DNA from: Myxococcus fulvus
Lineage (GTDB): Bacteria; Myxococcota; Myxococcia; Myxococcales; Myxococcaceae
Assembly: GCF_900111765.1 (NCBI RefSeq)
Contig: NZ_FOIB01000003.1
Span: 186,001 to 250,000, forward strand
Direction of reading: 5' to 3'
DNA: 64,000 nt
Under the pieces are notes generated by a model that ran no database searches, was not told the DNA's origin, and worked only from the letters and a program-made list of their open reading frames with translations. How positions within the stretch are numbered: position 1 is the first letter of the stretch; each line of letters begins with the position of its first letter. The position numbers were made by a program, and so were the translations under genes. Below, piece after piece: positions 57,843 to 64,000 of this stretch.

Positions 57843-60800
57843 TCATCCGTCGCGACGCGCCCGGCGACGCAACGGCAGGGCGAGGAGCAGCAGGGCCAGC
57901 GGAGCGAGGGTGGCCGCGCCGCCCGTGCTGCAGCCGCCTCCGGCGATGAGGAAGTCGTCATTGCCGTCCAGCGGGTTCGAGCCGTCGGCGACCTCCACGC
58001 CGTCGCTGGCGCCGCCACCATCCGTGTCGGCGTTGTTCGGGTCCGTCTCGCCCGGGTCGACGCGGCCGTTGTGGTTCGCATCCTCCACGCCGTCCGGCAG
58101 GCCGTCACCGTCCGTGTCCGGGTCGAGCGGATCCGTGGGGTTCTCGCCCTTCACCTCGATGCCGTCGGGCAGACCATCACCGTCCGTGTCGGGGTTGTTC
58201 GGGTCCGTCTCCCGCGCGTCGACGCGGCCGTTGTGGCTGGTGTCCTCCTCGCCATCCATCAGCCCGTCGCCATCCGTGTCCGGCTTCTTCGGGTCGGTGG
58301 TGGTGCTCGGGTCCTCGTCCGGACGGAAGTTCGGCGAGGTCGGGTCCGTGTGCGGGTGCGCCGTCTCGCGCGTCACGCCCAGCTCCGTGCCATCCAACAC
58401 GCCGTCGTTGTCGCTGTCCGGGTCCAACGCGTCGATGAGACCGTCCCCATCCGTGTCGGTGATGCCATCCACGCCATCCGGCACACCGTCGGAGTCGGAG
58501 TCCGCGTTGCGCGGGTCGAGGCCCAGCGCGATCTCCGTCGCGTCATCGATGCCGTCCATGTCGGAGTCCACGTCGTCGGGGGCGAAGAGCGGGTCCGTCT
58601 CGCCGGCGTCGACGCGGCCGTTGTGGTTGGCGTCCTCGATGCCGTCGCGCACGCCGCCGCCATCCGTGTCGGCGTTGAGCGGGTCCGTCTTCGTCGACGG
58701 GTCGGCGTCCGGCGTGAAGCGCGCCGGGTCCGTGTCGGTGCCCTGCGGCTCGGTGAGGCCCAGCTCCAGGCCGTCCGTCAGCCCGTCGCCGTCCGTGTCC
58801 GCCTTTTTCGGGTCCGTCTCACCGTCGTCGACGAGGCCGTTGTGGTTGGCGTCCTCGTTGCCATCCAGCAGGCCGTCGTCATCCGTGTCGTCGTCGAGCG
58901 GGTCCGTGCCCGCGACCTTCACCTCGATGCCGTCCGTCAGGCCGTCGCCGTCCGTGTCGGCGTTGTTCGGGTCCGTGCCGAGCGCGACCTCCTCCGCGTC
59001 CGTCAGGCCGTCACCATCCGAGTCGGCCGTGATGACCCACGCGTAGGAAGCCGGCGAGCCATCCACGTTGCCCGCGGCGTCCACCGCGCGGACCTCCAGG
59101 GTGTGCGCCCCGAGCGCCAGGTTCGTGAAGGCCGCGGGGTGGGTGCACGGCGTCCAGGTCGCGCCGTCCAGGCTGCACTCGAAGGTGGAGCCAGGCTCGG
59201 TGGACTCGAAGACGAACGTGGCGTCGGCGGGCGCCTCCGTCAGCGGCGGGCCACTGAGGATGCGCGTGTCCGGAGCCTGGGTGTCCACCGTCCAGGTGTA
59301 CGAGGCGGGCGTCGGGTCCACGTTGCCGTCCTCATCCTTCGCGCGGACCTCCAGCGTGTGCTCGCCGTCGGACAGGCCCGTCAGCTCGGCGGGATTCTGG
59401 CACTCGCCGAAGGGCGCGCCGTCCAGGCTGCACTCGTACGTCACCGGGGACTCGTCCGAGCTGAACCCGAACGTGGCCGAGGACTGACGCGTCAGCGTGG
59501 GCGGTGTCTGGGTGAACGCCGTCTGCGGCGGTTCGGCGTCCACGGTGAAGGTGTGGACGACGGGCGTGCTGGTGTTGCCCGCCTCGTCCGTCGCGGTGAC
59601 GGAGACGGTGTGCGAGCCCTCGCCGAGCGGCGCGCTCCCCGTCAGCGTCCACACGCCCGAGCCATCCACCTCGAAGGTGCCCAGCACGGTGCCGTCCACC
59701 GTCACGGTGACGGTGCTGCCCGGCTCCGCCGTGCCCGAGTACGTCACCGTCGCGACGCTCGACACCGAGCCATCCGCCGGCGCGTCGATGTCCACGGCCG
59801 GTGCCTGGGTGTCCACCGTCCACGTGTGCTCCGCGGGCGTCGCGTCCACGTTGCCCGCCGCGTCCACCGCGCGGACCGCGAGGGTGTGAGCGCCGTCAGC
59901 GAGGCTGTCGAACGTCGCCTGGGCGGAGCACGCGAGGAAGGCCGCGCCATCCAGGCTGCACTCGAAGGTCACCGGCGACTCGTTCGAGGAGAAGACGAAG
60001 GACGCGGAGGCCACGTTCGTCAGGGCCTCGGGGCCGCTGTCGATGGCCGTGTCGGGCTCCGTCGTGTCCACCGTGAAGGTGACGCTCGTCGGCGCGCTGG
60101 TGTTGCCGGCGGCGTCCGTCGCGGTGACGACCGCCGTGTACGTGCCGTCGCCCAGCGTCACGGGCGGCGTGAAGGACCACCCACCGGTGCCATTCACGGG
60201 GATGGGACCGTAGGTCGTCCCGCCCACCGTCAGCGTCACCGACGTCGCATCGGTGGCCGTGCCCGTGAGCGTCACGACGCCGTCATCCAGCACCGCGCCC
60301 GGAGCAGGCGAGGCGATGAGCGGCGCGGCCGGCGGCGTCAGGTCCACCGTCCACGTGTACCCGGCGGGCGTGTCGTCCACGTTGCCCGCGGCGTCCACCG
60401 CGCGCACCGTCAGGGTGTGCTCGCCCTCGGCGAAGCCCTCGAACAGGGCCGGGCTGGTGCAGGCGACGTACGTCGCGCCATCCACGCTGCACTCGAAGCT
60501 GGAGCCCGGCTCGCTGGCGGTGAGCTCGAACGCGGCGTCCACGGCGCGGGTGGGCGAGTCCGGACCGGACTCGATGAGCGTGTCCGGCGGAGTGGTGTCC
60601 ACCGTCCAGGTGTGGGTCGCGGGCGTCGCGTCCACGTTGCCCACGGCGTCCACCGCGCGAACACGGAGCTGGTGCTCGCCGTCCGCGAGGCCCGTGTAGC
60701 TCAGCGGCGAGGTGCAGGGCACGTAGGCCGCGCCGTCCAGGCTGCACTCGTAGCCCACCGCGCCGCCCTCGGAGCGCAGCTCGAAGGTGGCCGAGGTTTC

Positions 60801-63800
60801 ACGGGTGAGCGCGTCCGGGCCGGACTCGATGAACGTCTCCGGCGGCGTCAGGTCGATGGTGAAGCTGTGCGACGTCGCGTCGGAGGTGTTGCCCGCCGCG
60901 TCCACCGCGATGGCGGTGAGCGTGAGGGGACCTTCTGGCTGTGCGGTGGGGAAGGTGAAGGTCCACGTGCCGGAGGACGTCACGGGGATGGGGCCGTAGG
61001 TGGCGCCACCTACGTCCAGGTACACCTGACTGTCCGACGCCGCGGTGCCGGTGATGGTGGGCGTCGCGGTGCCCACCGTGCCGCCGTTCGCCGGCGAGAC
61101 GACGATGGGAGCAGACGGCGCCTGCAGGTCCACCGTCCACGTGTACGTCGCGGGTGAAGGGTCCACGGTGCCCAGCGCGTTGACGGCGCGGACCGCGAGG
61201 ACGTGGGTGGCCTCGGAGAGACCGGTGATGCTCAGCGGGCTGGTGCAGGGCGTGAAGGCCGCGCCATCCAGGCTGCACTCGAAGGCGACGCCGCCGTTCT
61301 CCATGCGGAGCACGAAGGTGGCCGCGGTCTCGCGCGTGAAGGCCGAGGGGCCGGAGTCGATGAACGTCTCCGGCGTGGACAGGTCGATGTTGAAGTCGTT
61401 GGACGCCGTCTGGCTGGTGTTGCCCGCGGAGTCCGTCGCGGTGGCCTCCACCGTATGCGGGCCCTCGCTCAGCGCCGTCGGACTGGAGAGGCTCCAGTCG
61501 CCGTCGATGTTCGCCGTCACGGTGCCAATCACTTCCCCGTCCACCTCCACCGTCACCTGCGCGAAGGGCTCGGCGGTGCCGGAGTAGACGGGCGTCGCGG
61601 TGGCGATGGTGGTGCCGTCCGCCGGAGTGGTGATGACCGGTGCGTCGGGAGCCACCGTGTCCACGGTGAACTCGGAGGGTGCGCTGTCGTCACTCACGTT
61701 GCCCGCGGCATCGGTGGCCGTCGCCGTGGCCGTGTGGAGACCCTGTCCCAGGTCCACGGTGGGGGTGTACGTCCAGCGGCCCTGGGCATCCACGGGCGCG
61801 GTGCCCAGGACGATGCCATCCACGGACACCGTCACCAGCGTGCCCGCCGTCGCCGTGCCGGAGATGACCGGGCGCTGCGTGGGCACCACGACGCCGTTGG
61901 CGGGCGTGTCGATGACGGGCGCGTCCGGCGCCGTCGTGTCCACGGTCCACGTGTACGTCGCGGGCGAGGCGTCCACGTTGCCCGCGGTGTCGCGCGCGCG
62001 GACCTCCAGGGTGTGGCTGCCTTCCGAGAGTCCCGTGAGGGTGCGGGGGTTCGAGCAGGTGACGAACGTCGCGCCGTCCAGCGAGCACTCATACGTCACC
62101 GGGTCCGTGTCGCTGCCGAAGCCGAACGTGGCGGAGGTGGCGTTGGTGATGGAGGGCGGGGTGCTGGTGAACGTCGTGGTGGGCGCAACGGTGTCGACGG
62201 TCCACGTGCGGCTGGCAGGCGTCGGGTCCACGTTGCCCGCGCTGTCGCGTGCGCGCACGGTGAGCGTGTGGCTGCCCTGGGACACGTCGTCGAACGTCAC
62301 GGGGTTGGAGCAGGCGACATACGTCGCGCCGTCCAGCGAGCACTCGAAGGTGACGCCGGACTCCGTGCCGCCGAAGCCGAACGTCGCGCTGTCGCTGTTC
62401 GTCAGTCCGGCGGGCCCGCTGACGATGCTCGTGTCCGGCGCGGTGGTGTCCACCGTCCAGGCGTACGTCGCGGGCGTCAGGTCCACGTTGCCCGCGGTGT
62501 CACGCGCGCGGACCGCCAGGGTGTGCGCGCCATCCGAGAGCCCGGGGAAGGACTGCGACGTGGCGCAGGTGGCGAACGTCCCACCGTCGAGCGAGCACTC
62601 GAACGTCACCGGCGCCTCGGTGGCGCTGAAGGTGAACCCGGCGTCCGCCGAAGCGGAGAGGCTCGGCGGGCCGCTGACGATGGTCGTGTCCGGCGCGGTG
62701 GTGTCCACCGTCCACGTGCGCGTGGCCGGCGTCAGGTCCACGTTGCCCGCGGCATCCACGGCGCGAACCGCGAAGGTGTGCGAGCCGTCCGCCAGGTTCG
62801 AGAGCGACGTCGGGCTGGTGCACGCGATGAACGGCGCCCCGTCGAGCGAGCAATGGAACGTCTGCGGGCTCTCGGTGGAGGTGAAGGTGAACGTCGCGCC
62901 GGTGTCCGACGTCGTCCCCGTCGGGCCACCGGAGAGGGTGGTGTCCGGTGCGGTGGTGTCGATGGTCCACGTGTAGACGGCGGGCGTGGGGTCCATGTTG
63001 CCCGCGGCATCCACGGCGCGGACCTCCAGCGTGTGGCTGCCCTGCGCGAGGGCCGGGAAGCTCTGCGAAGCGGAGCACGCGGTGAACATCACCGCGCCGT
63101 CCATGCGGCACTCATAGCTCACGCCGCTCTCGTTGGAGCTGAACTGGAAGTGGGCCACCGCCGAGTTGGACGCGGCCGGGGGCGTGCTCGCGAAGGACGT
63201 GTCGGGGGCCACGGTGTCCACGGTCCACGTGCGGGTGGCCGGCGTCGCGTCCACGTTGCCCGCGCTGTCACGCGCGCGGACCAGCAAGGTGTGGCTGCCC
63301 TGCGACAGCCCCGTGTACGTCATCGGGTCCGTGCAGCCGGTGAACGTCGCACCGTCGAGCGCGCACTCGTACGTCACGCCGCTCTCATTGGAGTCGAAGT
63401 CGAACGTCGCCTCGGTGGAGACCGTCGTCCCGGATGGACCGCTGACGAGGGTCGTCTCGGGCGCCACGGTGTCCACGGTCCACGTGCGCGTGGCCGGCGT
63501 CGCGTCCATGTTGCCCGCGCTGTCACGCGCGCGGACCGCCAGCGTGTGGTTGCCCTGGGACAGGTTGTTGAAGGTCGCGGGCGAGGTGCACGCGGCGAAG
63601 GTCCCACCGTCCAGGCTGCACTCGAAGAGCGCGGGCGTCTCCGTGGAGGTGAAGGTGAACGTGGCGCTGTTGGAGTTCGTCGTCCCCGTCGGGCCCGAGG
63701 TGATGCTGGTGTCCGGGGCCACGGTGTCCACGGTCCAGGTCCGGCTGGCGGGCGTGGCGTCGAAGTTGCCGGCGGCGTCCACCGCCCGCACCTGCAACGT

Positions 63801-64000
63801 GTGGCTGCCCTGCGACAGGCCAGGGAAGGTCGCCGGGTCGGTGCAAGCCGCGAAGGGGGCCCCGTCCAGCGAGCACTGGTACGTCACCGCGAGCTCGTTG
63901 GAGTTGAAGTCGAACGTCGCGTTCGCGCTGTTCGTCAGTCCGCTCGGGCCGCTGACGATGGTGGTGTCCGGGACCACGGTGTCCACCACCCAGGTGCGAC
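57843..64000 (-). CDS. Giant Ig-repeat surface protein with calcium-binding repeats and MYXO-CTERM (partial)
   Basis: The frame is open through the right edge (the terminal codons read RTW-V-VDTV in register with the repeats), so the N-terminus lies outside the window; about 2,050 residues are visible. They comprise 19 beta-sandwich repeats of about 85-95 residues. Fourteen are of one type with a Cys pair ([15 protein letters not shown] ... TWTVDT) and five are bacterial Ig-like with a [16 protein letters not shown] core. Then about 330 residues of thrombospondin type 3-like calcium loops follow ([19 protein letters not shown]). The C-terminus [20 protein letters not shown] with RRRARR is a MYXO-CTERM tail, so the protein is probably processed by myxosortase and displayed at the surface for adhesion or cell-cell contact. 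Confidence 0.93.
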   Translation of the reverse strand, partial: RTWVVDTVVPDTTIVSGPSGLTNSANATFDFNSNELAVTYQCSLDGAPFAACTDPATFPGLSQGSHTLQVRAVDAAGNFDATPASRTWTVDTVAPDTSITSGPTGTTNSNSATFTFTSTETPALFECSLDGGTFAACTSPATFNNLSQGNHTLAVRARDSAGNMDATPATRTWTVDTVAPETTLVSGPSGTTVSTEATFDFDSNESGVTYECALDGATFTGCTDPMTYTGLSQGSHTLLVRARDSAGNVDATPATRTWTVDTVAPDTSFASTPPAASNSAVAHFQFSSNESGVSYECRMDGAVMFTACSASQSFPALAQGSHTLEVRAVDAAGNMDPTPAVYTWTIDTTAPDTTLSGGPTGTTSDTGATFTFTSTESPQTFHCSLDGAPFIACTSPTSLSNLADGSHTFAVRAVDAAGNVDLTPATRTWTVDTTAPDTTIVSGPPSLSASADAGFTFSATEAPVTFECSLDGGTFATCATSQSFPGLSDGAHTLAVRARDTAGNVDLTPATYAWTVDTTAPDTSIVSGPAGLTNSDSATFGFGGTESGVTFECSLDGATYVACSNPVTFDDVSQGSHTLTVRARDSAGNVDPTPASRTWTVDTVAPTTTFTSTPPSITNATSATFGFGSDTDPVTYECSLDGATFVTCSNPRTLTGLSEGSHTLEVRARDTAGNVDASPATYTWTVDTTAPDAPVIDTPANGVVVPTQRPVISGTATAGTLVTVSVDGIVLGTAPVDAQGRWTYTPTVDLGQGLHTATATATDAAGNVSDDSAPSEFTVDTVAPDAPVITTPADGTTIATATPVYSGTAEPFAQVTVEVDGEVIGTVTANIDGDWSLSSPTALSEGPHTVEATATDSAGNTSQTASNDFNIDLSTPETFIDSGPSAFTRETAATFVLRMENGGVAFECSLDGAAFTPCTSPLSITGLSEATHVLAVRAVNALGTVDPSPATYTWTVDLQAPSAPIVVSPANGGTVGTATPTITGTAASDSQVYLDVGGATYGPIPVTSSGTWTFTFPTAQPEGPLTLTAIAVDAAGNTSDATSHSFTIDLTPPETFIESGPDALTRETSATFELRSEGGAVGYECSLDGAAYVPCTSPLSYTGLADGEHQLRVRAVDAVGNVDATPATHTWTVDTTPPDTLIESGPDSPTRAVDAAFELTASEPGSSFECSVDGATYVACTSPALFEGFAEGEHTLTVRAVDAAGNVDDTPAGYTWTVDLTPPAAPLIASPAPGAVLDDGVVTLTGTATDATSVTLTVGGTTYGPIPVNGTGGWSFTPPVTLGDGTYTAVVTATDAAGNTSAPTSVTFTVDTTEPDTAIDSGPEALTNVASASFVFSSNESPVTFECSLDGAAFLACSAQATFDSLADGAHTLAVRAVDAAGNVDATPAEHTWTVDTQAPAVDIDAPADGSVSSVATVTYSGTAEPGSTVTVTVDGTVLGTFEVDGSGVWTLTGSAPLGEGSHTVSVTATDEAGNTSTPVVHTFTVDAEPPQTAFTQTPPTLTRQSSATFGFSSDESPVTYECSLDGAPFGECQNPAELTGLSDGEHTLEVRAKDEDGNVDPTPASYTWTVDTQAPDTRILSGPPLTEAPADATFVFESTEPGSTFECSLDGATWTPCTHPAAFTNLALGAHTLEVRAVDAAGNVDGSPASYAWVITADSDGDGLTDAEEVALGTDPNNADTDGDGLTDGIEVKVAGTDPLDDDTDDDGLLDGNEDANHNGLVDDGETDPKKADTDGDGLTDGLELGLTEPQGTDTDPARFTPDADPSTKTDPLNADTDGGGVRDGIEDANHNGRVDAGETDPLFAPDDVDSDMDGIDDATEIALGLDPRNADSDSDGVPDGVDGITDTDGDGLIDALDPDSDNDGVLDGTELGVTRETAHPHTDPTSPNFRPDEDPSTTTDPKKPDTDGDGLMDGEEDTSHNGRVDARETDPNNPDTDGDGLPDGIEVKGENPTDPLDPDTDGDGLPDGVEDANHNGRVDPGETDPNNADTDGGGASDGVEVADGSNPLDGNDDFLIAGGGCSTGGAATLAPLALLLLALPLRRRARRDG

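Noticed and set aside
57819..61157. Long open frame on the + strand opposite the Ig-repeat gene
   Set aside because: It is built of VRV/RVR and Arg-Val-rich repeats that mirror the opposite-strand codons in GC-rich repeats. No domain, start site or ribosome site supports it, and the minus-strand protein has clear Ig and calcium-loop domains.

Overview
The window is very GC-rich, densely packed DNA that looks like a chromosome segment of a myxobacterium of the Myxococcus/Corallococcus/Pyxidicoccus type. Supporting signs are the number of secreted lipoproteins, a surface protein with a MYXO-CTERM tail, a zinc-ribbon MJ0042 protein with a repeat-rich linker, an ECF sigma/anti-sigma pair, and a large NRPS gene. 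I see no insertion sequence, prophage, CRISPR array or rRNA. One tRNA gene is present (tRNA-Val, CAC).

Layout. 1-2.5 kb: start of a TPR-type protein (runs off the left edge) and a DNA alkylation repair enzyme. 2.5-15.8 kb: a single-gene tetramodular NRPS (A-T / C-A-T / C-A-T / C-A-T-TE) whose stop codon overlaps the start of an unknown WGR-like/SUKH-like protein; both are read leftwards from a candidate promoter with an overlapping palindrome. 16-22 kb: a secreted beta-propeller/cytochrome c protein, a pirin, a ThDP-dependent 2-keto acid decarboxylase and a small cysteine-containing lipoprotein. 22.5-29.3 kb: hutH, lysC, a ComEA-like HhH protein, a zinc-ribbon membrane protein and a GT2 glycosyltransferase. 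29.3-36.8 kb: an NlpC/P60-like lipoprotein, a repeat lipoprotein, a UvrD/Rep helicase, a short Hsp70, an SCP2 protein, a small coiled-coil protein, then tRNA-Val. 36.9-46.4 kb: a TerC membrane protein, several secreted lipoproteins and an MBL-fold/Rieske fusion. 46.6-57.8 kb: a membrane-anchored ferritin-like protein, a phospholipase-D/putative deamidase-like gene pair, an ECF sigma/anti-sigma/lipoprotein set, a methyltransferase, further envelope proteins and a PIG-V-like GT-C glycosyltransferase. 57.8-64 kb: the C-terminal 2,050 or so residues of a giant Ig-repeat surface protein (runs off the right edge).

How the parts may work together. The NRPS probably makes a short hydrophobic peptide, since its specificity pockets resemble Val/Ile types; no tailoring, transport or MbtH gene is visible beside it. 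The PLD and Cys/His protein pair looks like a two-gene effector or self-defence operon and is one of the least explained items here. The leader of the lipoprotein at 41465 contains a 10-bp helix that would bury the ribosome binding site and start codon around an internal hairpin, a good candidate for an undescribed cis-regulatory RNA. Many convergent gene pairs are separated by strong GC hairpins that can act as bidirectional terminators.
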